Made by a program: the position numbers and the translations under genes. 39,668 nt of DNA from NCBI GenBank assembly GCA_964396595.1, contig CAYNFR010000029.1, positions 1 through 39,668 of the forward strand, in the 5' to 3' direction. Positions 10,201 through 17,006 of the stretch are shown here, in pieces. Each line of letters opens with the position of its first letter. Position 1 is the stretch's first letter. Below the pieces are notes generated by a model. The model was not told where the DNA came from. It searched no databases and saw only the letters and a list, made by a program, of their open reading frames with translations. The stretch comes from CAYNFR01 sp964396595. Its GTDB lineage: Bacteria > Bacteroidota > Bacteroidia > Chitinophagales > Saprospiraceae.

Positions 10201-10293
10201 TTCGTTGCAACGCCGATAGTACGTGACTTGGTTAAAGATATGTCCACAAAGAAAACGGTGGAGAAAAAGCATTTTTCTCGCGCTCTTAAGTGA
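7237..10293 (+). CDS. secDF: Fused protein translocase subunit SecDF
   Basis: This is a 1018-residue inner-membrane protein that uses the proton gradient to assist SecYEG export on the periplasmic side. It is a natural SecD-SecF fusion, as is usual in Bacteroidota. The SecD part has TM1 near residues 7-28, then GLDLKGGQSVLLEVD near residue 93, the long periplasmic P1 region, and a five-helix block with the signature GMAVDANVIIFERIREEL. The SecF part begins near residue 690, has DLGVDFKGGYSYTV, and ends with VIGYSINDTVIVFDRIRE and GGGSIKGFAFALLVGV. Length and domain order are normal, with no missing region. A 15-bp inverted repeat lies between its stop and the next gene. Confidence 0.97.
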   Translation: MQGKGFIKLTLILLTVVSLLQFLYILPTRKVEKNAEAYAARLTQGMPEGREKISEQRNLVSAYLDSMSSEVVFSIPLFKNFTYDELKRQNLNLGLDLKGGQSVLLEVDMKDLVHELANRSKDPSFLAALENAEQRRLESPSDFVSLFGSEFEKIAEGKKLANIFMTNEVIREKINSQSSNGEVVRAIRDMTKDVVRLTYNRLKQRIDKLGVAQPSISLDDTRDLILVELPGIDNPERARNFLSASAQLEFWDIYRVSDPGVMAYFTAADDLLKSQASGGEEKEIRYDTIYKVDELGNATTEIENIIEASDDFNLGQGPLLSQLAVNNGSLAVESVIGIADRNKRATISQLLNNEDVRRLFPSDAKFLWSAKPITDQNGLFTTNYELYMIKMPLGSEKAPLEGDAVVSASQYPDPLDATVKVTLSMNSEGAKKWAEMTTKAAQDRNRPIAIALDNEIVSAPNVQQAITGGVSSISGNFTIAEATDLASILEVGKLPARVRIAQESTVGPSLGKANINKSIISLVAGLALVLIFMMLYYGGAGIISIVALFSNLFFIFAALASLGTVLTVPGLAGIVLTIGMAVDANVIIFERIREELRSGKSMLQAISDGFQQSYSAIIDANVTTIGVAIILAWFGLGPIKGFAVVLIVGVLCTMLTAVLFAKLLMDWWTKDKGKSITVWSEWSKNTLANLNIDWIGKRKIAYVISATIISIGLISIFTKGFDLGVDFKGGYSYTVQMDQASDAQKIREALAESFGTEPVVKAVDISDTYQIVTSYKIDDPSETAVDDVVLKLFEGINALQGGGLDFEKFKATDDLGQTHITSSSKVLPTIADDIKSSSFKAGIFALLAIFLYIAIRFSKWQFSLGAVAALFHDSLITLGIFSIFWGILPIRLEIDQIFIGALLTVIGYSINDTVIVFDRIREYMGIYTSKTTDEVLNMAINSTLSRTVITSMTTLFVVLVLLIFGGGSIKGFAFALLVGVIVGTYSSIFVATPIVRDLVKDMSTKKTVEKKHFSRALK

Positions 10294-10314
10294 TAAAGAC
10301 GATCTAATAAGATC

Positions 10315-10383
10315 AAAATAGCTTCTGAACCGTTATCTTAGAACTTTAGGATTTTAAGAGGTATGGTATTCAGAAGCTATTTT
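10315..10383. repeat. 15-bp perfect inverted repeat bracketing the start of the PorE-like gene
   Basis: The left arm AAAATAGCTTCTGAA at 10315-10329 and the right arm TTCAGAAGCTATTTT at 10369-10383 are exact reverse complements, separated by 39 bases. The left arm lies 21 bases after the secDF stop. The right arm falls inside codons 3-7 of the PorE-like gene and is followed by a T-rich stretch. The loop contains the purine-rich AAGAGG (10356-10361) and the ATG at 10363. It could form a long-loop RNA hairpin acting as the secDF terminator or as a translational control element. Confidence 0.7.
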
Positions 10384-12381
10384 TATTTAAGCCTGTTTTT
10401 TACTGTAATGGTGTTCACCAATGCCTGCCGTACGTCTAAACTTATCAAAGACGGATCTACTGCATTCAAACAGAAGCAGTATTCTGTGGCGGTTGATTTT
10501 TTGCTCCAAGAAGTAAGTGGAAGGAATAGTGGCGAAGAATATGCTATAAAAGCATTCATGCTGGGTGAATCCTACAAATATCTAAGTGATACAGATAATG
10601 CGCTCAAGTGGTATATAGAGAGTGCCAAGAATGATTATGGCGTCGATGCCTATTGGGAAATGGCGTATATGCTTAAGAAAAAAGAGAGATATGATGATGC
10701 TATCTTGAGTTTTCAGCGATTGAGATCAATGACCAGAAGAGAGGATCTTATTGCTCAAGAAATAGAGAAATGTAGACAAGCAATCGCTATGAAGCGCGCC
10801 AGCCTGAATGAAGATATTATCATTTCACCACACAATCTTAATTCTGAGGCACTTGATTACAGTTCCACACTTTATCAGGGTAAGTATATTGTTTTTACTT
10901 CTGATCGCCCACAATCCACAGGTCGCCTCACTTATTATTGGACAGGTAACAGCTTTTCTGATCTCTACATGGCGGAGCTAGACGGAAGTAATGTCCGTCC
11001 ATTTGACGAAAGCTTAAATACGATTCACAATGAAGGAACTGCATGCTTCAACAAAGATGGCACAGAGATATTCTTTACATTCTGTCACGCAGAAATAGGT
11101 GATAGTCATTGTCGCATTGTCAGAAGTAAGAAAACAGAAAACGGATGGTCTACACCTCGGGATGCTTTCAGGATGAAACCTGGGGTAAATTATGGCGATC
11201 CGGCGCTGATAGAAGATGATAAGGTGTTGATCTTTGTCAGCAATGATCTGACGGGAGTGGGCGGACATGACTTATATTATTCTGTAAGAGAAGATGATGA
11301 CACCTGGTCAGATCCTGATTTAATGCCCACATATTTGAACACATCGGGCAACGAAAGATTTCCGACATGGCATGATGGCACTTTATATTATTCGAGTGAT
11401 CATCTTGCCGGTCTAGGGGGGCTAGATATATTTTCGACTACATTAAATGAAGATGGAAGTTGGACGCGACCTGTGAATCTTCTTCCACCCTTTAACTCCA
11501 GTGAAGATGATTACGGGATTATTTTCTTGCCGGACAGCCTGCTACCCAATACGGTAAAGAGAGCGGGTTTTTTTACCTCAACTCGCGGAGTGTATAAAGG
11601 AGATGATATATATTCATTCACAGAATTCTTTCCTGAAGGCGAAACAAGAATACATGTAGAAGAGATTGATACAACAGAGACTGTTGTATTACAAGAAGAG
11701 CCTAAGAAGTATTTCTTATTGTTAAAGGTGCAAGAAAAACTTTTCGCCAATCCAGCTAATCCCAATAGCTTCGTTGTAGGATCTGGTGGTGTAGAAGCCG
11801 CATCGATAGTGTTCAGAGGCGATGAACGATCTGATATCAAGCAGACTGATCGACAAGGGCTCTTTCTGATGCCGTTGTTTAATTATCCCTACCAAGTCAC
11901 CGGTATAGTAGGAAAACAGGGATATCTCAGTAATCGAGTAGACATTAAGATTGACACCATAGGGAAGAATTATCCGGACGGATATGTATTCGAATATGAA
12001 GTGATACTCGATAAGATATACGAAGGTCTCGAAATTGTGATCGATGATATCTATTATGAATTTGACAAAGCGGATATTAAAGAAGAAGCCAAACCGGCTC
12101 TAATTCGGCTGGCTGAAATTTTGAATAATAATCCGACAATTAAGATAGAGCTGTCTGCACATACGGATTGTCGAGGAGAAGAAGATTATAACATGAGATT
12201 GTCTGAAGCACGCGCTGCATCTGCTGCTGAGTATTTGGTAAAACTTAATCCGTCGTTGGCGAGCAGGATGACTTCACGTGGTTATGGAGAATCACAACCG
12301 GAAATTGACTGTGTATGTGAGAAGTGTTCTGAAGATGAACATCAGATCAACAGGAGAACAACCTTCACAATTATCAAGTAA
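10363..12381 (+). CDS. PorE-like T9SS-associated lipoprotein (TPR, PD40 propeller, OmpA_C)
   Basis: This is a 672-residue outer-membrane lipoprotein. The signal peptide ends TNAC, with Cys22 as lipid site. Residues 30-145 contain TPR repeats. About 165-430 is a PD40/WD40-like beta-propeller, with motifs such as KYIVFTSDRP, EIFFTFC and TLYYSSDHLAG. About 450-550 looks like a carboxypeptidase-regulatory-like beta-sandwich. About 555-672 is an OmpA peptidoglycan-binding domain (YYEFDKADIK, SAHTDCRG, RLSEARAASAAEYL, NRRTTF). This four-part order is that of Porphyromonas gingivalis PorE, a T9SS component that tethers the machine to peptidoglycan, so I infer that role. General PD40-OmpA paralogues are an alternative. 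Two T9SS-type cargo genes lie in the same window. Confidence 0.85.
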   Translation: MVFRSYFYLSLFFTVMVFTNACRTSKLIKDGSTAFKQKQYSVAVDFLLQEVSGRNSGEEYAIKAFMLGESYKYLSDTDNALKWYIESAKNDYGVDAYWEMAYMLKKKERYDDAILSFQRLRSMTRREDLIAQEIEKCRQAIAMKRASLNEDIIISPHNLNSEALDYSSTLYQGKYIVFTSDRPQSTGRLTYYWTGNSFSDLYMAELDGSNVRPFDESLNTIHNEGTACFNKDGTEIFFTFCHAEIGDSHCRIVRSKKTENGWSTPRDAFRMKPGVNYGDPALIEDDKVLIFVSNDLTGVGGHDLYYSVREDDDTWSDPDLMPTYLNTSGNERFPTWHDGTLYYSSDHLAGLGGLDIFSTTLNEDGSWTRPVNLLPPFNSSEDDYGIIFLPDSLLPNTVKRAGFFTSTRGVYKGDDIYSFTEFFPEGETRIHVEEIDTTETVVLQEEPKKYFLLLKVQEKLFANPANPNSFVVGSGGVEAASIVFRGDERSDIKQTDRQGLFLMPLFNYPYQVTGIVGKQGYLSNRVDIKIDTIGKNYPDGYVFEYEVILDKIYEGLEIVIDDIYYEFDKADIKEEAKPALIRLAEILNNNPTIKIELSAHTDCRGEEDYNMRLSEARAASAAEYLVKLNPSLASRMTSRGYGESQPEIDCVCEKCSEDEHQINRRTTFTIIK

Positions 12382-12422
12382 TACGCAATAATAAATCCTT
12401 ATCGTACAGTGCTAAACTGAAC

Positions 12423-12854
12423 CTACTTGGCAAACATTTGATTTAAGTCGCGAAATGCCTTAAACTCCAAGGCATTCCCACATGGATCGAGGAAAAACAT
12501 GGTGGCTTGCTCCCCCGGCAATCCTGCAAAACGAATGTATGGTTCAATGACGAACCTAATTTGTGCTGATTTAAGCCTCTCTGCTAATTCTTCCCACTCC
12601 TCCCATGGAAGTACTACACCATAGTGAGGTACCGGGACGTCATGACCATCGACTGGATTCGTATGAAACCTAGTAAGGGCTGGATTTAATGGCTTATAAT
12701 GGATGACAAATTGATGACCATAAAGATCAAAATCTACCCAAATATCAGTTGATCGCCCTTCTTCGCATTTCAAGATATCCCTATAAAATGTTCTTGCCAG
12801 TTGAACATCATGAACGGGAATAGCAACATGAAAAGGGGGAATCTTTTTATTCAT
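12423..12854 (-). CDS. VOC-superfamily (glyoxalase/dioxygenase fold) protein
   Basis: This is a 143-residue single-unit vicinal-oxygen-chelate protein with two beta-alpha-beta-beta-beta modules. The first starts PFHVAIPVHDVQLARTFYRDIL. The second contains HYGVVLPWEEW and ends MFFLDPCGNALEFKAF. The histidines of FHVAIPV and HYGVV and the glutamate of ALEFK sit at the usual metal-ligand positions, so it is probably an active metalloenzyme, but the substrate (glyoxalase, epimerase, ring-cleavage or resistance) is unknown. The frame extends upstream to 12878, overlapping the previous gene by four bases. ATG 12854 begins directly before the first strand and is preferred. It lies 20 bases downstream of the GlsB-like gene and is probably co-transcribed. 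Confidence 0.85.
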   Translation of the reverse strand: MNKKIPPFHVAIPVHDVQLARTFYRDILKCEEGRSTDIWVDFDLYGHQFVIHYKPLNPALTRFHTNPVDGHDVPVPHYGVVLPWEEWEELAERLKSAQIRFVIEPYIRFAGLPGEQATMFFLDPCGNALEFKAFRDLNQMFAK

Positions 12855-12874
12855 TTTAACGGTGTCATGAATGA

Positions 12875-13126
12875 TCAATTATTTCTGGTATTATAGCGAT
12901 GATAAAAATACAAAACGAGTATAGCACCCACCGAAGCAATAATGATAGAACCTAATATATTTTTTGTTCCAAGACCGAGAATATTGGCTAGGAAACCGCC
13001 CACTACGGAGCCTGCACAACCCACACCTAGAGAAAAAAGCCAACTGTCAGGTTCGCGTTGAGGAGTGATTTTTTTAGCAATCGTGCCCGCTATAAGTCCT
13101 ATTATCAACCATGTAATATATTTCAT
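12875..13126 (-). CDS. GlsB/YeaQ/YmgE family small membrane protein
   Basis: This is an 83-residue inner-membrane protein of the size and pattern of the GlsB/YeaQ/YmgE (transglycosylase-associated) family. A first helix (WLIIGLIAGTIA) is followed by a short basic loop, a glycine-rich second helix (GVGCAGSVVGGFLANILGL) and a third helix (GSIIIASVGAILVLYFY). Members are linked to envelope stress responses without a known activity. The first ATG of the frame is at 13150, but ATG 13126 begins the normal MKYITW start of the family. The VOC gene follows 20 bases later on the same strand. Confidence 0.87.
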   Translation of the reverse strand: MKYITWLIIGLIAGTIAKKITPQREPDSWLFSLGVGCAGSVVGGFLANILGLGTKNILGSIIIASVGAILVLYFYHRYNTRNN

Positions 13127-13218
13127 AAGTCTTGATTTTTTAAAAAGCACAGAATACCAAATCTTAGATTCGTTGATTGAGCTCTGTTTCTATCTGAACG
13201 ATTAATATGATGTAGCAC

Positions 13219-14358
13219 TTATCTTATGACCATGAATGTACCTGAATACTTGCTACCTGTCTTCAGATCAGTCATATGGATATAGTGCATACCATTTTTC
13301 GCATTCCACATGTTAATTGAATTGAAGAGGTCAAATTTTTCTTCGATAGAATAGAGCAACTGCCCGCTTGTGTAAAAGACCTCCATTCTATAATATCCCG
13401 GATCTATGTCAGAAATATCGAGCGTGAATATTCCATCATTGGGGTTAGGTAACACACGAACTGTTGGTACTATTTTAGCATTTTTATTTCTTTTAAGTGT
13501 TAGTTCAGCAGGTAAAACGGCAGAGTTATCACAACCATAATTTTCGTAATCTGGACAATAAAGTCTACTGGCCAACGCGCAATCAAGAATGAAAGGATTT
13601 GGTTGGCCGTCTTGATATATTGCTTTTTGCAGATTTCGCTTTTGTTCTGCTTCATCAGCCGGATCCATATGGTGCCAGGCACATAATGTTTCACGCATAG
13701 ATTCAAAGTATTCCGGATCTGCTGCTAGCGCTTCTTCTCTATACATGGTAAAAAAGTAAAAGACACTCCTCGCTACATCTCCCTTGACAGATTCCCGTGG
13801 TTCAAATAGCCCCTTAAATACCTCAGGCTCTTTGTATACCTCAGCAAATTCATTCATGATTTCAGGATCTATGTAATTGAAGTCGGAGATTTTCTGATTG
13901 TTTCTCAACCAGAAATTTGTCTTGTTATCCTCCACTTCGCCAAAAGCAAAATTAGCTCTTAGCTTATTAACCTCCCATCTGACAGGGGCCATATTATGCA
14001 GATCTGAATAAGCATTGCCATTATCTTCATGCGCCCCTTTGCTGCGAGGGTAAATATGCTCCGCATTAATACCATCACTATCAGTTTCTTTTGCTAAGTA
14101 CTGTATGGGGAATCTCTCAGTAGGGGGTAAGTACACTTTATGACCGGTATACAAGCCGATTACGGAGTCGTTCTCATTGTATATTTCTTTATACATTTTG
14201 AGACGAGCGGTCGAATAAAGTTCAACAAAGTTTGGTTTGAATTCTTCTACGATAGACAAGCGGAGATCCTCACCGCTTTTGTCGGAGAAAAACTGTCCAT
14301 ATATGCTGTGATGAATGAAGGACAGAAAAGACAGAATTAAACTCAATCTCAGAATCAC
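13219..14358 (-). CDS. Secreted endonuclease I family nuclease with T9SS C-terminal sorting domain
   Basis: This is a 379-residue secreted nuclease. The signal peptide covers residues 1-21 (hydrophobic, ending IYGQ). The endonuclease I (EndA/NucM type) domain spans about 30-280. It carries NAEHIYPRSKG (His101), SDLHNMAP (His121) and NKLRANFAFGEV, the conserved beta-beta-alpha-metal signature of non-specific DNA/RNA nucleases. Residues 300-379 form a type A T9SS sorting domain (VLPNPNDGIFTLDI, then YYRMEVFYTSGQLLY), so it should cross the outer membrane by T9SS, probably for DNA scavenging. The start is a GTG at 14358; no in-frame ATG precedes the signal peptide. A TATATTTA box just upstream would leave almost no leader. 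Confidence 0.9.
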   Translation of the reverse strand: MILRLSLILSFLSFIHHSIYGQFFSDKSGEDLRLSIVEEFKPNFVELYSTARLKMYKEIYNENDSVIGLYTGHKVYLPPTERFPIQYLAKETDSDGINAEHIYPRSKGAHEDNGNAYSDLHNMAPVRWEVNKLRANFAFGEVEDNKTNFWLRNNQKISDFNYIDPEIMNEFAEVYKEPEVFKGLFEPRESVKGDVARSVFYFFTMYREEALAADPEYFESMRETLCAWHHMDPADEAEQKRNLQKAIYQDGQPNPFILDCALASRLYCPDYENYGCDNSAVLPAELTLKRNKNAKIVPTVRVLPNPNDGIFTLDISDIDPGYYRMEVFYTSGQLLYSIEEKFDLFNSINMWNAKNGMHYIHMTDLKTGSKYSGTFMVIR

Positions 14359-14563
14359 GAGGTAAATATACTAATGACAAATTGTTTTCCGAATTTTTTC
14401 GATGAAAACTTTTATGCTTTGGCATTCAGTACTTTATATATGATATAAAATCTGATGTTAAACGAGTATTATTATATTAAGGACACACGCATATCGTGTT
14501 TACCCCTACGAGTGGCTGATAAGCGAGGATTGGCTAGGGAATTTACTGTTTGTTATCAATAAA

Positions 14564-14596
14564 TTTGGATATTACATTTTTTTGCAGATATCTTTG
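14564..14596 (+). promoter_or_regulatory. Predicted tRNA-Lys promoter
   Basis: TTTG at 14564-14567 and TATCTTTG at 14589-14596 fit the Bacteroidota promoter with a 21-base spacer. The -7 box is followed by CACCCC. Transcription would start a few bases before the tRNA at 14610. Confidence 0.6.
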
Positions 14597-14609
14597 CACC
14601 CCGAAACGA

Positions 14610-14682
14610 GATCGGTTAGCTCAGCTGGTAGAGCAATACACTTTTAATGTATGGGCCCTGGGTTCGAATCCCAGACCGATCA
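14610..14682 (+). tRNA. tRNA-Lys (UUU)
   Basis: This is a complete 73-base cloverleaf. Acceptor arms GATCGGT and ACCGATC pair with discriminator A at 14682. The anticodon stem ATACA/TGTAT encloses CTTTTAA (14641-14647), giving anticodon TTT at 14643-14645. The T-arm contains GGTTCGAATCC. CCA is not encoded; CAC follows. The gene has its own promoter and terminator and so is a stand-alone transcription unit. Confidence 0.97.
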
Positions 14683-14685
14683 CAC

Positions 14686-14716
14686 GAAAAGCCTCAGTGA
14701 AAAGCTGGGGCTTTTC
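14686..14716 (+). terminator. Terminator after tRNA-Lys
   Basis: GAAAAGCCTCAG (14686-14697) pairs with CTGGGGCTTTTC (14705-14716) over 12 positions including one G-T pair, with a seven-base loop. The descending arm ends in TTTTCTGTT, giving the U-rich tail. It begins three bases after the tRNA. Confidence 0.8.
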
Positions 14717-14821
14717 TGTTAGTATGCCAATTTTCTAGCCTCATGTCTACAATACTTTTAAACTAAGTCTTAAGACATTATTGACTTCAAAAATTACCTT
14801 TAGAGCTTGGAAATTTATACT

Positions 14822-15925
14822 ATGGGTGTTCTTGAAGGGCTTAAGGTTATCGAAGTAGGCGGTATTGGCCCGATTCCATTTGCGGGAATGATGCTGGCGG
14901 ATATGGGTGCTGATGTTATATCGATATCACGCAAAGGGGCACCCGGCGCATTGGGCAAGGAAGATATTGCTATACGAGGTAAGAAGATCATCAGCTTAGA
15001 CCTTAAGAACAAGGAGGATATTCAAGTTGTTTCAGAGTTGATCACGCATGCTGATATATTGATAGAAGGTTTCAGACCAGGCGTGATGGAAAGATTAGGT
15101 CTATCTCCGGAATATTGCTATGGACTTAACGAAGGCTTGATTTACGGCCGTATGACAGGGTGGGGGCAGCATGGTAAATTGGCCTATGTTGCAGGTCATG
15201 ATATAAATTATATAGCTCTTTCAGGAGCATTGCATGCGGTGGGAGATGGACAAGATAAGGCACCAACAATACCGCTGAATCTTGTCGGTGATTATGGAGG
15301 CGGTGCTATGTTTTTGCTGACCGGGATTCTTGCCGCTTTATATGAAAGAAATCGATCCGGTAAAGGACAAGTGATCGATGCGGCTATGACGGATGGTTCT
15401 GGACTGCTCATGACGGTTTTTCATTCTTTGCACGCTCATGGTTTGTGGGAGCATAAGCGCGGTGTTAATCTTCTGGATGGGGGTGCACATTTTTATAATG
15501 TCTATCGCACTTCAGACAACAAATACGTCAGTATCGCTCCTATGGAGCCGAAGTTCTACGCCCAGTTCCTGGAGATCGTTGGTTTAGATGAGCAAGATCT
15601 GCCATATCAGATGGATACGCAACATTGGCCAGTACTCAAACAAATCTTTCAATCAAAAATTCAACAGAAGACACAACAAGAATGGTGCGAATTGCTCGAA
15701 GGTACAGATGTCTGCTTCGCACCTGTCTTGAGTTTTGAAGAAGCTCCTTATCATTCTCATGCCATAAGTAGAAACAGTTTTATTAATATAGATGGAAGAA
15801 ATCAACCGGCACCGGCACCGAGATACAGCAGAACACCTTCTATGATCAACAATACACAAAAAATTGATAATCAACAAGATATTAATCATTTAATAAATCA
15901 ATGGAGGAGCAATTCAGAAGCTTGA
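14822..15925 (+). CDS. Alpha-methylacyl-CoA racemase-type enzyme (CaiB/BaiF CoA-transferase family III)
   Basis: This is a 367-residue cytoplasmic protein of the family III CoA-transferase fold. It starts VLEGLKVIEVGGIGPIPFAG, the usual N-terminus of alpha-methylacyl-CoA racemases (AMACR/MCR). Residues at the positions described for Mycobacterium tuberculosis MCR are present: His126-Asp127 in GHDINY, Asp157 in GDYGGG, and a glutamate in APMEPKFY near residue 240. This supports racemisation at C2 of branched acyl-CoA esters over CoA transfer. Such enzymes serve branched-lipid or sterol side-chain degradation, but no beta-oxidation gene is adjacent. The frame opens at TTG 14807; ATG 14822 matches the family N-terminus. 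The next gene is 135 bases away. Confidence 0.9.
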   Translation: MGVLEGLKVIEVGGIGPIPFAGMMLADMGADVISISRKGAPGALGKEDIAIRGKKIISLDLKNKEDIQVVSELITHADILIEGFRPGVMERLGLSPEYCYGLNEGLIYGRMTGWGQHGKLAYVAGHDINYIALSGALHAVGDGQDKAPTIPLNLVGDYGGGAMFLLTGILAALYERNRSGKGQVIDAAMTDGSGLLMTVFHSLHAHGLWEHKRGVNLLDGGAHFYNVYRTSDNKYVSIAPMEPKFYAQFLEIVGLDEQDLPYQMDTQHWPVLKQIFQSKIQQKTQQEWCELLEGTDVCFAPVLSFEEAPYHSHAISRNSFINIDGRNQPAPAPRYSRTPSMINNTQKIDNQQDINHLINQWRSNSEA

Positions 15926-16002
15926 GGGCACATTGTTATCCGAATAATATTTGGCTATAGATTGACTATCTGATCATTTTGATGTTTATCACATATTTTA
16001 CC

Positions 16003-16018
16003 GCTCAATAAGTTGAGC
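16003..16018 (+). terminator. Small hairpin between racemase and SUMF1-like genes
   Basis: GCTCAA (16003-16008) and TTGAGC (16013-16018) form a perfect six-bp stem with a TAAG loop, 78 bases after the racemase stop. It lacks a proper T-run (TTATTCAATT follows), so it is a weak terminator candidate and could be chance. Confidence 0.25.
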
Positions 16019-16060
16019 TTATTCAATTATTCCCACTATATTGTCATTGAAACTGTACAT

Positions 16061-16966
16061 ATGACATTTTATAAGTGTTTAGGTCTAGTATTCTTTCTGG
16101 GTAATCACATTTCTTCACAAGCACAAGAGGATGCAGTTATGCCTCTCGACAAAGAGGTATTCCTCAACGAGTCAGCAGCTCCCATCATCATGAGATTGAT
16201 TGACGCCGGTATAGTATCCATACAAGGAAAGAATTATCATCTGAGTCCATTCTACATGGCTATTCATGAAACGGGCTATGATGAATACATACTTTTTCAA
16301 GACATTGAGTTTGATGCGGATGATTATGCCGATGCAGAGGTGGGTATTGATGCCATTTCAAGACCAAGTCCTCCTTATGAAGATTTTACCAAAGGCATGG
16401 GTAAATGGGGGTATCCTGCTGTCAGTATTACCCAGCAAGCTGCCCTACGATACTGTCAATGGCTGTATTATAAAACGGGAATCTTCTTTCGATTACCTAC
16501 TGAGGCTGAGTGGCAATATGCATGCGAGTTAGCCACCACGAGTGTTAAGGATCGATCGTCAATCACATGGTATGAAGACAATTCATTTGAACGTTTTAAA
16601 AAAGTAGGGGCTAAGTCTGCGGATCACTTGGGTTTCTTTGATTTACTGGGTAACGTAAGCGAGTGGACCTTAGATCAGTTTGTGGAGGTATATGCCCCTG
16701 AAAACTTATATGATCCATGGATACAACCGACTGCTAAGCATAGTAGAACGATTAAGGGTGGCTCTTATCTATCTTCAATCGAAGAATGTAATTGCTCAAG
16801 TCGACAGAAATCTGATCCTGCCTGGCAAAGACGAGACCCTCAGATTCCGAAAAGCAAGTGGTGGAATCCTGATGCTCCTTTTGTAGGTTTTAGAGTTATT
16901 ATGCCGGTCTTACAGCCATCTAGAGAAGAAATCATAGAATTTTTTAATCAAGCAATCGTGGACTAA
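16061..16966 (+). CDS. Exported SUMF1/FGE-fold protein (formylglycine-generating-enzyme-like)
   Basis: This is a 301-residue protein with a signal peptide (about 1-21, ending SSQAQ) and an FGE-sulfatase fold. Family marks include the mid-domain CQWLYYKTGIFFRLPTEAEWQYA, LLGNVSEWTLDQF, TIKGGSYLSS and the terminal FVGFRVIMP. True formylglycine-generating enzymes bind copper through two cysteines five residues apart after the GGS motif. Here the region reads EECNCSSR, with cysteines two apart, so canonical activity is doubtful. Related exported proteins include GldJ and GldK of the gliding/T9SS machinery, though this one is shorter and lacks an obvious lipobox. The frame extends to 16013, and ATG 16061 begins the signal peptide. 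The Tat oxidoreductase gene follows after 40 bases. Confidence 0.8.
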   Translation: MTFYKCLGLVFFLGNHISSQAQEDAVMPLDKEVFLNESAAPIIMRLIDAGIVSIQGKNYHLSPFYMAIHETGYDEYILFQDIEFDADDYADAEVGIDAISRPSPPYEDFTKGMGKWGYPAVSITQQAALRYCQWLYYKTGIFFRLPTEAEWQYACELATTSVKDRSSITWYEDNSFERFKKVGAKSADHLGFFDLLGNVSEWTLDQFVEVYAPENLYDPWIQPTAKHSRTIKGGSYLSSIEECNCSSRQKSDPAWQRRDPQIPKSKWWNPDAPFVGFRVIMPVLQPSREEIIEFFNQAIVD

Positions 16967-17006
16967 ATTAAGCTAATCACAAATTTTTAAATTAAATAAT
17001 GGAATT

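Noticed and set aside
12855..12878. Upstream start of the VOC protein overlapping the GlsB-like gene
   Set aside because: The added eight residues are not part of the fold; ATG 12854 immediately precedes the first strand.
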